From Chaenocephalus aceratus (Eukaryota; Chordata; Actinopteri; Perciformes; Channichthyidae), in assembly GCA_023974075.1 (NCBI GenBank), contig JAMFTG010000752.1:1-64000 (forward strand): a DNA stretch of 64,000 nt, given 5' to 3'. Below the pieces are notes generated by a model, which worked only from the letters and a program-made list of their open reading frames with translations, had not been told where the DNA came from and searched no databases. Position numbers and translations under genes: made by a program. Below, piece by piece: positions 13,301 to 24,639 of the stretch. Every line of letters starts with the position of its first letter. Positions within the stretch are counted from its first letter, which is position 1.

Positions 13301-16300
13301 GGTTTTCCAGGCGCCCAGGTGGCATCCTTACTAGGTGCCCGGACCACCTCAACTGGCTCCGAGTCCCTCCCTGATGACTGAACTTCTCACCTTATCCCTA
13401 AGGGAGACACCAGCCACCCTGCGAAGAAAACCCATCTTGGCCGCTTGTATCCGCGATCTCGCTCTTTCAGTCATGACCCATCCTTCATGACCATAGGTAG
13501 GAACAAAAATGGCCCGGTAGACTTTTCCTTCTGGCTCAGCTCTCTTTTCGTCACAACGGTGCGGTAAAGCGACTGCAGTACCGCTCCCGCTGCTCTGATT
13601 CTCCGGCCCATCTCACGCTCCATTGTTCCCTCACTCGAGAACAAGACCCCGAGATACTTGAACTCCTTCACTTGGGGTAAGGACTCATTCCCTACTTGGA
13701 GTGGACAGTCCATCGGTTTCCTGCTGAGAACCATGGCCTCAGATTTGGAGGTGCTGATCCTCATCCCAGCCGCTTCACACTCGGTTGCGAACCGATCCAG
13801 TGAGTGCTGAAGGTCGCAGAGCGATGAAGCCATTAGAACCACATCATCTGCAAAAAGCAGTGGTGCAATCCTTAGTCCACCGAACTGCAGACCCCCTCCC
13901 ACATGACTATGCCTCGAAATTCTATCCATGTATATTACAAACAGGATTGGTGACAAAGCGCAGCCCTGGCGGAGGCCAACCCTCACCGCATTGTTCCTCC
14001 TCAATCTGAGGTTCGACCCTCCTTTCGAGTACCTAATGGCGCATTTCCACCATGGCGCGGTTTAAGCGTGCCGTGTCGTGCCGGCCCCATTTTTGGTTGA
14101 GTTTCCACTAGGCCTAGTTCCGACCCAGGGCTACTTTTTCACCTTTTTTCTGGCCCGACAAAATCGTGGTTCTATCGGGACCAACAAACAGGGCTGAGTC
14201 GGGCTGAGTTTGCTAAACTAGAGAGAATCGCTGGCAAGGGGGCTACAACTACAACAAGATGAACATATTTGACCGTGATTTAATTGTAATACACGTTTCT
14301 AAATGATGCCGAAGTAACAACACACTGATACCGGTTAGTACAAACCATGAATTAATGCTTTGACAAGTCTGCAGACAGACGGCAGAGAAACACCTTTTAA
14401 AATGCGTGATGCATCTTCTCATTACAGACACATGCATTTCCAAACATTCGGTCTACCTATGCTGTAAAATGTATTATCTCTTGGATTTACACACGGCATC
14501 TATTGCACGTCTGTCCGTCCTGGGAGAGGGATCCCTCCTCTGTTGCTCTGTTGCCCACTGCTCCTAGTACTAGGATGGGTTAAATGCAGAGAACACATTT
14601 CACTGTGTGCTGTGTGCTCTGCATGTGTGACCATTAAAGAGGGTTTCATCCCTCCCAATTATATTATATCCTTATGTTCGAACATGGTGTTTGTTATGGC
14701 CAATCCATGACTAGCACAGAAGTCCAGTAACAAACCACCACTCCGGTTCAGATCAGGGGGGCCGTTCCTCCCAATCACGCCCCTCCAAGTGTCTCCATCA
14801 TTGCCCACATGTGCGTTGAAGTCTCCCAGCACGATTAAAGAGTCCCCTTCAGGAGCCCCATACAGGACTCTTTCCAGGGTCTCCAAGAAGGCCGTATACT
14901 CTGAACTTGAACTTGTGAGTATCCCCACACCCGCCCGGCGCCTCACACCTTGAGCAACTCCGGAGAAGAATAGAGTCCAACCCCTATTCAGAAGTAAGGT
15001 TCCAGAGCCGACGCTGTACGTAGAGGTGAGCCCAACCAGATCCAACTGGTACCGCTCCACCTCCCGCACAAGCTCAGGCTCCTTCCCCCCCAGAGAGGTG
15101 ACGTTCCACGTCCCCAAAGCCAGCTTCTGTCACCCGGAGGTGTTGCCCATGTTGCGTTTTCGGGCTGTGCCCGGCCGGGCTCTGTGGCAACCCCGGCCAC
15201 CAGACGCTCACAGCCGAGTCCTCCTTCTGGGCCTGGCTTCAGAAGGGGACCCCAGGCTTCCTCCGGGCCGGGTATCCTCACTTCCTGTGTCGTCTTTCAT
15301 GAGCTCTTTTGAACCAATCTTAGTCTGGCCCCTTGCCTGAGACCAATTTGCCATGGGAGACCCTACCAGGAACACAAGGTTCCAGACAACACAGCCTCCA
15401 GGTTCATCAGGGCACACAAACCTCTCCACCATGGTAAGGTGCTGGTTCTTCATAATATTAGGGTTGTGCATCTTCACTGGTCTCACGATTCGATTCGATT
15501 GCGATTATCCTGTCAACGATTCGATTCAATTCGATATCCCGATGCATTCATACCAATACGTTGCATCCTGAATTTTCTATATTACTGCACATGGCTTATT
15601 TTTCATCAATGCATACATGCAGTAAATACATATGAACTCTCTTTTTATTATTTAGAAAGTGCTTCAGAAATCAATAACATAAATGTCTTGACATTAATTT
15701 ATAAACCAAAATAAATGAATTGTATAGGTCTCGCCTCCCTATATCTGTGTGTGAAGTTGTTCCATCCTCAAAAACAAAAAGCTAATGCTTCTGCAGTCTA
15801 GCTGCAGCTTCTAGCCACGGCCTTCTGTTAAGAAAGGACACTGAAGGTCCTGAATGTGGCATCACACACAGGACCTGAGTCTGAACACAGCAGACAACAG
15901 GAGTATTCACAACAGCATATACAAACTAAAATAGTGCATGTGGGTGCACACTCACATTCTCTGTCTTACTGTTACATGAATCCCATGAATGTATGAGATT
16001 AAATTAGCTTCATTATATCTGTGATTAAGTAAATAAAGTTTCTATCGGGTCACTATCAGCCTGTCACTCATTATTTTCAGGGAGGGGGCGGGGCTTGGAG
16101 GAACGGAGAGGAGACGGTGATCGCGGAAGCTTTTTTCCTCCTGCCTTCACAAACTTTACACACATATATATCGTATGGAAATTGCTAGAGGACATTCATA
16201 CTCTGCAATCCAAGACTTAATTAAATCCACCAAAAACCTGACATGATTGTAACGCGATTATTTTTGAAAAACATAAATCCCTGTGTCTCTGAGCCGCAGC

Positions 16301-19300
16301 GACACGGAGTGATTCAGAGCGGGTCCTGCTGCTGTTGGTTCTGGACTGGTGGTGTTGTGTTGGTGGATAAAGCAGACTGCTCCGTGTTTGGTGCCGCTGT
16401 CACGTCTGCTCCCTGATCTCTGCCTCACCGACCGATTCGATATTAAAGTGACAGAAAAAGCCGCGGCCGGAAAATCAGGAAGCAACGTTACTACGCTATA
16501 ATCGATTATCTTCCGTCACTGCATCGATACCGAATCGTCCACGTCCGCATCGCAATGCATCGTAGAAACGATTATTTTCAACACCCCTACATAATATGAT
16601 GTTATATAATGTTGAATTATAAAATAAATATTCCAGACTGGTAATGTCTTAGTGTTTGAGTTATGTCAGGACATTTAATTATTGCCGTTGAGAATTAAAA
16701 CATTCATTTAAAATGTGTTTTTAAAACGGACACATTCCAAATTCACTTTTCTTTCAAACTCGAAACTTTTATTATGCATGATTTACTTCATCCACTAGTC
16801 ATTAATTGTAGAATTGATACTTTTCACAGTCTTGTATTTTTCTATATATTTTCTCAATGCAGATCTAAATACATATATATAATATATATTTAAAAAAAAC
16901 TAGGGCTGTCAGTCGATTAAAATAGTTAATCGCAAATTAATCGCACATTTTGTATCTGTTCTAAATGTACCTTAGAGGAATAAGTTTTGAATACCCTTAT
17001 CAACATATGAGTGGACAAATATGCTTTATGCAAACGTTTGTTGATTATCATTGGAACAATGACAAATATTCTCCTGAATATTCTCAACACAACAACTTGG
17101 AACCTCTCTCTCTCTTACACTCTCTCCCAACCCTGTGTACTTCTTTGCACTGAGCCAGTTGCTCAAACAGACAAGCCTGTTTACAGTTTTTGTTTTATTT
17201 ATTTAAAGGACAGTGCACATTAATTCACATTGCTGTAAATGAGCCAGTATTAGCCAGCAGGCTAATTTTCAACTGTTGTCCTTGGCAAGATGTTAAATGA
17301 CAACAAGACTAGAAAATAAAAACATAATTAGAGTACAGCAGACAACATCAGTACAACAATAAATAGGAACAGCAGTACAACAATAGAGAGGAACAAACAA
17401 ACATGCAAACAGATGAAATATCATCATACCTTGATTCAGTTAAAAGTGTTCACATTTTTGATTGTTTAAAAGCCAGTTCTTATGATTGTGGTTAAATGTA
17501 TGATAGGAGGTGTTATTCCTTATCTGTATTGGTATTGTGTTCCAGAGTGTTGGTGCCCTCACAGAGAAACAGTGTTTGCCAAAGGAACTGGACCTAAGAG
17601 GCGACTGTGTAGTCCCCTCTTAGGGCAGACCTTGTGGTTCTGCTGTTTGAATTGTTCTGCTGTATAAAAGTGCAGAGTGGTGGGGGTGCCTTGCCGTTTA
17701 GAATTTTAAAAATGAGACATACGTCGGTGTGTTTTAAAATATTTTCCCAGCTGAGCAGGTTATGTTTGTCCAGGATTTTGCAATGGTGGTATAGCTTCGG
17801 TTTTCTGTCCAACACTTTGAGAGCTTGTTTGTGAAGTGACAGGATAGGCCTTAATGTGGTGCTATTCGCCTGGGTCCAGCTGGTCATACAGTATGTTAGG
17901 TGGGGAAGGATCATGGAAGTCATATAGAGTTTTGCTACAGGTGTTGTCAAACAGTTCCTTATATATCTGAAGTTTGCTAGATTGTATTTAGTTATTTGCG
18001 TTACCTTTCTCACTTGTTTTTTGAAGGATAGTGTAGTGTTAAGGATAATGCCTATAGATATTTAAAATGTGTAACTGTTTGAATGACCTCCCCAGACACA
18101 TAGACCTTGGGTTCACAGTGTGATACAGTGTTGGTCTTGCTAAAAAACATACAGACTGTCTTCTTAACATTCAGATATAGCTGTGAGTCAGTAAGCCATT
18201 GATTTACATGAACCATTGCATCATTTAATTTGGCCGCAGCTTGGGCCTTGGTTTTTGCATGGACATAAATGACAGTGTCATCAGCGTACATTTGCACCTC
18301 ACATCCAGTGCACACTGAGGGCAAGTCATTTATATAAAGGCTGAATAGAATTGGGCCCAGGATAGATCCCTGGGGTACACCCAGTTCATTCCTCAGGGGT
18401 GGTGATGTCTCGCCACTTACCCTCACACACTAAACCCTGTCTGACAGATAGGAGCTCATCCAGTCTATTGCACTGGGTGAGAAATTAAAATAAGACATTT
18501 TGTGAATGAGTACTTGATGATTGACTGTATCAAAAGCTTTCTTAAAATCTAAGAAGATTGCTACAACATGCCTCCTTTGTCCATTTTTTATTTAATATTT
18601 TCCACAAGGAAACAATTTGCGGTCTCAGTGGAATGATTGGCTCGGAAGCCGAATTGCATGGGGTGTAGTGTGAAAGGACTACTGTTAAGATGTCCAGTCA
18701 ATTGCTCAGCTACACATTTCTCAGAGATCTTAGACATGACAGGTAAAACACTAATGGGCCTATAGTTGTTTGCATCAGTTGTATCCCCGGATTTGTGGAC
18801 TGGCACAACAATGGCTAACTTCCAGTCTTTTGGGAATGTTCCCTCCCTAAAAGAGGTGTTAATTATTTTGGTAATTGTCCCTGTGAGGGTGGTAGCATGT
18901 TTCTTTAGAAACAGAGAATCCAGTCCAAAAGTGTCTTTTGATTTGGAATTGTTTAAAGAAGAAATTATAGAATTAACTTTGGATTCAGAAGTACAGTTGT
19001 CGGCGAAATGCCGCTCCTCTGTCTTCATAACAGTCAAAGCATAAGACTGAAGTTCCCACTGTGGGTCAAAATAATGCGCTGTGATGTGAAACTACGGGGC
19101 GGGGCTGAGGACAAATACACATGCGTTAATCGCACGTTAAAATAATTAGTGGCGTTATTAGCACGTTAACGTGACAGCCCTAAAAAACTTTTTCTTTCTC
19201 TCAGGGACATTTCACGAGGTTATGAGGCAGTTCCTATTGCCTGTGTTAATAGTGTGGACAGCGAGCCGAGCCCGGACAACTTTAAGTACATCCCTGACAG

Positions 19301-22300
19301 CTGTGTGACCTCCGCCCTGAACATAGACCGAGACATCACTCATCTACAGGTGAGCTCTAACTCTGTGTGTATTTTAAGAATAAATCAGTAATATTCTATC
19401 TTTTTTTTATTGTCAAAACATCACAAGAGCAGATCCAAGTCAATACTAAATGTATCTCCTAACAGGTATTGTGTGTGTGTTTCAAAGCCTGATACATCTC
19501 CTTTGATCTTATCATGGGATTTGTTGACAGTGAGAAAAATATGTAATATAAGCAGTCTTGGTCACATTGACGTCAGACTGTTGCTGTGTGAGTGTTACCA
19601 GGTCTTCCGTGCGAGATCGCCAGAAGCCTTTTTTTAAATCCAGAGAGTTGATGGAATTAATGAAATTCACAAGCAGAAGAAACAGAAGAAGTTCACCAAA
19701 CATCCAATATCAGATTTAACTGTGCTATCCAAGTGAAGTGAGAACAACACTGACCGGCCTGCTGGATCTATTTGTTATTTTCTTTTCACATGTCCAGGAA
19801 ATGACTTCAAAAACAGTCCAGCAATGTAGAGAAAAAAAACAGCTAAATGTCATACCTGATAACTCACTGATGTCTGTGTCCTTCAGCACTGCAGCTGCAC
19901 AGAAGACTGCTCCTCCAGCAGCTGCATGTGTGGGCAGCTCAGTCTGCGCTGCTGGTATGATGGAGTAAGTAGACACACACACACACAGCTTTAATTGAAG
20001 TTTGATTTTATTTTAAAAATAACTCTAAAAGCACAGTGACACGTGTGTGTTCCTGGTAGCAGTGTGTAACATGTCTCCTGGTGTATTTGTAGGAGGGTCG
20101 ACTACCCCTGGACTTCTGTCAGAGGGAGCCCCCCGTGCTGTTTGAGTGTAACCACGCCTGCTCCTGCTTGAGGAGCTGCAGGAACAGAGTGGTGCAGAAC
20201 GGCCTGAGGTGACCTTCCTCTTCCTCACAGCTCAACATGGGCACACTACTCAAAGATTATTTGGTTGCATGATCATTATGGATAATGGTTAAAACAGGGG
20301 TGGGGAACCTCCGGCCTCCGGGCCGTATACGGACTGAGACCATTTGGTACGCCCCTCGAGGTCATTTATAAACACACGCAAAAAAGAAAAAATTAAAGAA
20401 ATCTAGACCGCAAAAGAATTAAACAAGCGAGTGCCTGTTTTTCCTGGCCAAGTTCAGGGTCCTTGCACACAACACGAGCCTAAAGTGTCATCATGTGGTA
20501 TATGTCTCGTCTGACAGGGGTGTAGTTCTGACAGAGAGCACCAGAACGCGGCTCCGGCACTTCAGAAATGTCAGTACCCACAAGGAGCCGTACACATGCC
20601 GCAGTTTCTGCGTGGCTGTGTCTTAGTTGAAAGCCCAGTGGCGATCTGTTCATCTGTCACACTGATCATACAGTCAATAACTTATTAGCATCTGGTTAGC
20701 TAGCTATGCTAACGAATATAAGAAGCTTTTTCTCCAACCAGTGAGGTAAAGGCACATCTGTATATGATCATTATAGTTATAAAAAACAAGAGAATAAAGT
20801 AAACAGGTATAAAATACTAATATGACAGTAAAAAAAAGTTATTAATAAACAAGAATACAGTTTGAAAGGGGATGATTTGTAAAATATCCATAAAGAAAAA
20901 GAAAATCTGCTTGCAGTTCTGTTTCATATGAGTGTTGAGAGATGTATCCATAGATCTCTTAATGTTGCTCTCAAAGTGCACCAGATTGATGCTTTCAACT
21001 TCAATATTTAAAAAAAAAAAAAAAAAAAAAAAAAATCTTCCCGGGGCAGCATGCCCCCGGACCCCCCTAGAGGAGGTTAGGTCCCCCCCCCACACTTAAA
21101 TCATGATACGAAACTAAACTTCATTTGCACACATATTGTGTCCATATCTTTCTGTTTTGGTGGTCATGCCACACCGTGCACATGCATGCGCGAGTCATGG
21201 TAAGATATCTGGATTGAGAGGTTGCTTTTTCTTTGCACAGCATGAAAGAGAGGCCAAATGAATGGGATGTGATTTTAGTATTTTTAAGTAGAGGTTAACA
21301 ATTTGTACGGCCCTCGGAGGATGTTGGAAAAAATTGAAATGGCCCTTGAGAGGAAAAAGGTCCCCCACCCCTGGGTTAAAAGTATCAATTGTCTTACATC
21401 ACCATGAATTTGTGATGCTTTTAATGCAGCTCCATTTAAATACAAGTCTTTGTTCACCACATCACAAATGAGATTAATTTCTCTTGGTTCCCACATTGCC
21501 TCATGCAGCCACCTTTATGATAAATCTAGTCCTTGAGACCACTCGGAGCATGTTTACATGTCAGCATTTACACACACATTTACGCAGCAGAGGCTACTAT
21601 ACAAGTGGCCACCTGCTCATAAGGAGACCTATATATTCACACACGGACGCACTGGCTCTCTGACTGTAGGACGACTGTTCTCCCTCCTGAACCAGGCCGG
21701 TGTTAGAGAGAGAAGTCTGCTTTCTCCTCTATTTAATACAACTCAATTGCTCTTGGCTTGTTTAAAGCCACACCAAATGCATTTGAACATGTCCACAGCC
21801 ATGTCTCTCTTCAGAAATCATGACCCTGTCACAAATGATAATCCTTGATAAGACCTTGTTTTGAACAGTTTTATGTAGGAACTATTTCCTTTTTAAAGAA
21901 TGTACATGCTTGATAATTACCATTATGCTGCTTTAATGCTTTCTCTTTACACATACAGTACATATCCAATAAATCATAATTCCAAACGTGTTATATATGA
22001 TATGCTCCTTGTGTGGCTGGCAGGTGGCTTGGCCCGGCCTGGCTTGGTTCTGAAGTTTTGTTTTTCTCTCTTGAAGCTGTGCTTCCTTAAACAAATATAA
22101 TGTCATTTTGTCTGTGCTAATATTCCTCTGAAGTGTGCTGCTGTCAGCTGGTGGATGATCACCGTGGTGTTGTTTCAGAGTGCGGCTGCAGCTCTTCAGG
22201 ACTCAGAGGATGGGCTGGGGAGTCAGGGCCATGCAGGATATCCCACAGGGAACCTTCGTCTGCGAGTGAGGACGGGCCTACACCAAATTAATTGTTTTAC

Positions 22301-24639
22301 AGCATACAGCAAACTGAGCCGCAGCGCTAACACCCCCCATCTGTCCACAGGTATGTCGGAGAGATCATCACGGATGCAGAGGCCGATAAAAGAGAGAATG
22401 ACTCTTTCCTCTTCACCCTCGACAATAAGGTGATTAACTCGGTTTAATGAATGTTGAACCGCTGCAGTTGGCTGCTATGAGACATGATTGCATGAAAGTG
22501 TTAACTTGTCATTGTGTGCGGTAAGAGGAGAACATGCCGTTTCAATAAGAGCGAGGACTCAGAGAACACGTGTGAAGCTGCCGTTACTTTCATGTAATCA
22601 GATACTTGTGTTTACAGTGTACTTTTGTCCCACAGAGAATGGTAACATTGAGGCAGGATTCAGTTGAACTCTAATGGATTTTAATCTTAATCTTTTATTT
22701 GATCAAGAGTAACACGAGTAAAAGTGCCCCGCCCACGCTTTACAAGGCACTGCTTCGAATATTACATTTCATTTAAATGACGCTTTTATCCAAAGCGACT
22801 TACAGTAAGTGCGTTCGACCACGAAGACACAAAGTACATCAGGCTTCATCGAGCCAACCATCTCAAGTCTACTCAGCTGGCTTTAGGTAAGCCGGCCCTT
22901 TTGTTAGTAAAGAAGAATACCTTCAGAAGCAAGACAAAACCCAACCTGAACATGGTTCTCTATACATGCCTGCTCCATTATATATGTAGGGATAGAAGGA
23001 CTATAATAAGGAATGTTCGCATTTGAGATTCAGAGTCTATTTTACAAGAGAGTCCCGGCAAAGACGGCAGCAAACACGAGAACAAGAGACTTAAAACAAT
23101 ATGCAGATCAGAACTGACTGTCTCTGCCTCCGCACGCCTCAGGCCGCCTCACGCCGGCTGAGCTCATGGTGACAGGTAGCTGTTTGCACCCGTCTCTTTG
23201 ATTCCTTAATAGCCAGTTGTTCTTTTGAAGTATAATTATTTCTGTTGGGTACTTTTACTTTTGGTACTTTAAGTATATCTTGATGCTAATACTTGTGTAC
23301 TTTTACTTCAGTAACCTTTTGAATGCACGACTTAACATAGTATTCCTACACTCTGGTACTACTACTTCTACTTAAGTACAAGATCTGAGTACTTCTCCCA
23401 CCTCTGACTAACAACCAATATTACAAAATGAGCTCAGTTAAATGTAATTAAAATAATAACATCAACTTCCTGTGCCCACGTGCACCACACTAACTACGCT
23501 AATGAGTCTGCCTGCTGGAGTGTCTGTGGGAGCACCGTGGAACCAGTGTCACTGCCGTCAGGGAGAGTGCATGGCTTCCTGGAGTAGTTACTCAGATGGA
23601 AACTCTTTTAATTCTAAAGAAGAGCTGAACTGCAGACCGAGAAAGACACACAATCATGAACAAGTGTCACTTATAAAGCTATACTAAACTAATGTGAGGG
23701 GCAAATCATCAAAAGACTTGTCTTAATGACAAGATTATTTTAGAAATGTGTGTTGTCAGTATTTAAGAGAATAACATGTTTATTACTCAATGGCAGTAAT
23801 AGTAAAAGCAGAGATCATTAGCAGTAGCCTTTCCATGGGGATGAATGTGTGCGTCTCCGTGTCCCATTCGCACATATTTTTCACTTTTGTTTGTTCTTAA
23901 AAAAAAAGTAAGTAATAAGAAGGACGCATATCGTGAAGAACATACTCCCTGCACGTGTGTCCCATTGTTTGCTCTGTCTGCTCACGGTACTGTGCAGGTT
24001 GGAGACGTTCACTGTATTGATGCGAGACTCTTTGGAAACATCGGGCGCTTCATCAACCACCTGTGTGAGCCCACCCTGCTGGCGGTCCGCGTGTTCACCA
24101 TGCACCAGGACCTGCGCTTCCCCAGGATCGCCTTCTTCTCCAGCTGCGCCATCAAGGCTGGAGACCAGATAGGGTGAGTGGTGGAGCAGCCTTCATTTCC
24201 CCTCCAGCAACCATAGGTGCTGGGGACATAACTCTGCATCAGGATCATCTGTTAAAATGTTCTGAAAACAGTTGGAGGAAGGTTTATTTTCACAGTGAAC
24301 ATTTACATCTGGAGAACTGTCCTCACGTCCTGGGTGTGTTTCTGAACCAGAGTGGACCGATAGGACTATATGGGGGAAACCTCGAGGAGCATGCCCTTTC
24401 ATGCATAGCGAACAGATGGCGAGCCTACATTACTGTATATGTTTGCTGGTGTTTTTCTTCAATCTGAAAACAGTGTCCCACCAAGTGCTAGCTATAAAGT
24501 TCCTTTGATGCAGTGCTGTCTCTTCCTCACCAGGTTTGACTATGGCGATCACTACTGGAGGGTGAAGAGCAAGTACTTCAGCTGCCAGTGTGGCTCGCTC
24601 AGGTGTCGCCACTCCGCCAGCAGCAGAGAATCCCACTGA
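4012..24639 (+). CDS. ehmt1: EHMT1/GLP histone H3K9 methyltransferase, 3' half of the gene (16 coding exons)
   Basis: Nuclear enzyme that mono- and dimethylates histone H3 lysine 9, normally as a heterodimer with G9a/EHMT2; its ankyrin repeats read the same mark. Exons by splice sites and frame: 4012-4319, 4435-4518, 4600-4688, 4793-4899, 8831-8953, 9410-9511, 9602-9706, 9862-10016, 11621-11788, 19205-19349, 19887-19964, 20093-20208, 22179-22265, 22351-22429, 23998-24173, 24534-24639. All have AG acceptors and GT donors, and the phases agree at every junction, giving 675 codons plus TGA. Domain order is cysteine-rich region, ankyrin repeats, pre-SET, SET, post-SET, as in vertebrate EHMT proteins. 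The N-terminal half lies left of the window. EHMT1 rather than EHMT2 is chosen because cacna1b follows in tandem as in human, and because the VDSEP and CVTS strings before the pre-SET resemble EHMT1. Which teleost ehmt1 duplicate this is cannot be decided here. Confidence 0.95.
4435..11788 (+). CDS. ehmt1: ehmt1 exons coding the ankyrin-repeat domain (8 exons)
   Basis: Exons 4435-4518 and 4600-4688 code the lead-in, ending [20 protein letters not shown]. Exons 4793-4899, 8831-8953, 9410-9511, 9602-9706, 9862-10016 and 11621-11788 code the ankyrin repeats, with [52 protein letters not shown] and [10 protein letters not shown] consensus turns. In GLP the repeats bind H3K9me1/2 through an aromatic cage. 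The matching positions are present: both Trp and the Glu of [11 protein letters not shown] (9602-9706) and the Trp of VCVHWAA (9862-10016). The reader function therefore looks intact; this is inferred from residue conservation only. Confidence 0.93.
5118..5147. repeat. Short palindrome at the start of a dispersed repeat
   Basis: AGTGGGAATGCTG and CAGCATTCCCACT are exact inverted copies around a 3-base centre. The following AT-rich tract to about 5560 belongs to the repeat family that also occurs at 1500-1740. Confidence 0.7.
5600..6238. mobile_element. MITE with ~60-bp terminal inverted repeats
   Basis: The left end GCATTCACACCGCAGTACTT and onward through two GTTCATGAGAACT copies is repeated in reverse complement at 6175-6236. 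An internal block near 5720-5860 (GACGTCAC, GTTTACTGGCAGGC, GGCGTATACTGCCGCC) recurs inverted at 51540-51720, so the two belong to one family. It has no gene. Confidence 0.8.
7325..8215. repeat. Tandem repeat, ~150-bp unit, about six divergent copies
   Basis: The marker AACTCC recurs at 7367, 7489, 7642, 7789, 7938 and (as AACTTC) 8087, spacing 122-153 bp. Each unit also carries a CCATGGCAACGCATCCCTCG-like block, a CATAAAACACGATGT block and a GCCCTCAACAGCTCTA block. Short ORFs on both strands here are by-products. It lies in the ehmt1 intron 4900-8830. Confidence 0.85.
10200..11424. mobile_element. MITE with mirrored 21-bp subterminal arrays
   Basis: The ends ACGGAGCCCTGGAGGGTTCA and its reverse complement bound the element. 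Flanks CATTCTAT (10192-10199) and AATTCTAT (11425-11432) are a 7-of-8 match, suggesting an 8-bp hAT-type duplication. Inside each end is an array of a 21-bp unit (GCACGAGTTAATAAAGCGTGC and shifts of it): about 5 copies at 10262-10372 and about 8 inverted copies at 11205-11370. A nested MITE sits at 10484-10776. It lies in the ehmt1 intron 10017-11620. Confidence 0.8.
10484..10776. mobile_element. Nested MITE with CCTGTAC-GACGAAGC-type ends
   Basis: The left end CCAGTGGCCTGTACTACGAA and the right end, reverse-complemented CCAGCGCCCTGTACGACGAA, match at most positions. This terminus type is common in teleosts. It is noncoding. Confidence 0.65.
11894..12999. mobile_element. Non-autonomous hAT element, 8-bp TSD ATGTCAGC
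   Basis: The terminal inverted repeat TAGTGTTAATTTCGT is mirrored as ACGAAATTAACACTA. Perfect 8-bp duplications ATGTCAGC lie at 11886-11893 and 13000-13007. The interior is rich in TTTAGTC repeats; there is no transposase frame. Confidence 0.9.
13091..14036 (-). pseudogene. LINE fragment (RTE-like?), reverse transcriptase C-terminal part
   Basis: On the - strand the frame at 14004-13471 reads [20 protein letters not shown], then [11 protein letters not shown] (catalytic [F/Y]ADD) and [13 protein letters not shown], as in non-LTR retrotransposon reverse transcriptases. Frames further 3' resemble the family's GRPRTRWRDYIS-type tail but are broken. The 3' end has ATCC-type repeats (13091-13104). 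Upstream, EEEQC is fused almost directly to VRVGLRQGC, so the central RT motifs are deleted. The clade is uncertain. Confidence 0.75.
14037..14640. mobile_element. MITE/SINE-like insertion splitting the LINE
   Basis: It begins GGCGCATTTCCACCATGGCG, a common fish MITE terminus. It ends with a block (14499-14640: CGTCTGTCCGTCCTGGGAGA, GGGTTAAATGCAGAGAACAC) resembling a widespread teleost retroposon tail, part of which recurs inverted at 37270-37330. It separates the two halves of the LINE. Confidence 0.5.
14641..15450 (-). pseudogene. LINE fragment, endonuclease N-terminal part
   Basis: On the - strand, 15117-14659 codes [20 protein letters not shown], later [16 protein letters not shown], the APE-type endonuclease core of the same LINE as 13091-14036. 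An internal deletion joins GVGILTS to SSSEYTAF. Broken upstream coding sequence extends to about 15450. It is truncated and inactive. Confidence 0.72.
15459..16589. mobile_element. Non-autonomous hAT element, 8-bp TSD CATAATAT
   Basis: The ends TAGGGTTGTGCATC and the inverted TTCAACACCCCTA are bordered by perfect CATAATAT duplications (15451-15458 and 16590-16597). Terminal regions are rich in ATTCGATTCG/ATCGAT words. No transposase frame is seen. It is inserted at the 5' edge of the LINE remnant. Confidence 0.88.
16902..19181. mobile_element. hAT element, 8-bp TSD AAAAAACT, carrying a nested LINE
   Basis: The ends AGGGCTGTCA and TGACAGCCCT are bordered by AAAAAACT at 16894-16901 and 19182-19189. 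Terminal parts carry TTAATCGC words typical of this family. A reverse-oriented LINE fills 17185-19045. The right edge lies only 15 bp from ehmt1 exon 19205-19349. Confidence 0.85.
17185..19045 (-). pseudogene. L2/CR1-like LINE reverse transcriptase remnant, nested in a hAT
   Basis: On the - strand, 19037-18588 codes the RT N-terminal part ([44 protein letters not shown]). After a break, 18426-18052 codes [20 protein letters not shown] and [10 protein letters not shown] (catalytic YADD). A third piece, 18013-17594, codes the C-terminal [10 protein letters not shown] region. The frames are shifted relative to each other and the 5' half with the endonuclease is missing, so it is dead. Confidence 0.85.
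19205..20208 (+). CDS. ehmt1: ehmt1 exons coding the pre-SET domain (3 exons)
   Basis: Exons 19205-19349, 19887-19964 and 20093-20208. The first carries the [20 protein letters not shown] lead and ends [10 protein letters not shown]. The second has the zinc-cluster cysteines in [19 protein letters not shown] and LRCWYD. The third completes the cluster with [19 protein letters not shown]. All cysteines of the vertebrate EHMT pre-SET zinc cluster are present. CLRSC replaces the usual CWRNC, and the GEGRLPLDF loop differs from the usual KDGRLLPEF. Confidence 0.94.
20295..21373. mobile_element. Non-autonomous hAT element, 8-bp TSD GGTTAAAA
   Basis: The ends CAGGGGTGGGGAACCT and AGGTCCCCCACCCCTG are bordered by perfect GGTTAAAA duplications at 20287-20294 and 21374-21381. 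It includes a poly(A) run (about 21008-21035). No transposase frame. It lies in the ehmt1 intron 20209-22178. Confidence 0.9.
21382..22178. other. Rest of ehmt1 intron, no feature seen
   Basis: Unremarkable sequence ending in the pyrimidine tract and AG acceptor at 22177-22178. No exon or repeat recognised. Confidence 0.6.
22179..24639 (+). CDS. ehmt1: ehmt1 exons coding SET and post-SET domains and the stop codon (4 exons)
   Basis: Exons 22179-22265, 22351-22429, 23998-24173 and 24534-24639. SET landmarks in order: [15 protein letters not shown], the RFINHLC motif (the NHxC class that contacts the methyl donor), FDYGDHYW, and a post-[13 protein letters not shown] zinc site. The protein ends SASSRESH just after the post-SET, giving a shorter tail than human EHMT1. 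Several normally conserved positions differ: [13 protein letters not shown] replaces YLFDLDNKDGEVY, and NHLCEPT replaces NHxCEPN. The frame is intact, so this is treated as a functional but divergent copy. Confidence 0.94.
22742..22890. repeat. Dispersed teleost retroposon tail
   Basis: TTTAAATGACGCTTTTATCC followed by AAAGCGACTTACAGTAAGTG is a widespread teleost interspersed motif. Noncoding. Confidence 0.6.
23225..23405. mobile_element. Right end of a MITE related to 51116-52523
   Basis: The segment from TACTTTTACTT to AAGTACAAGATCTGAGTACT and CTCCCACCTC matches the right end at 52494-52523. The left end was not identified here, so this looks truncated or diverged. Confidence 0.5.
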
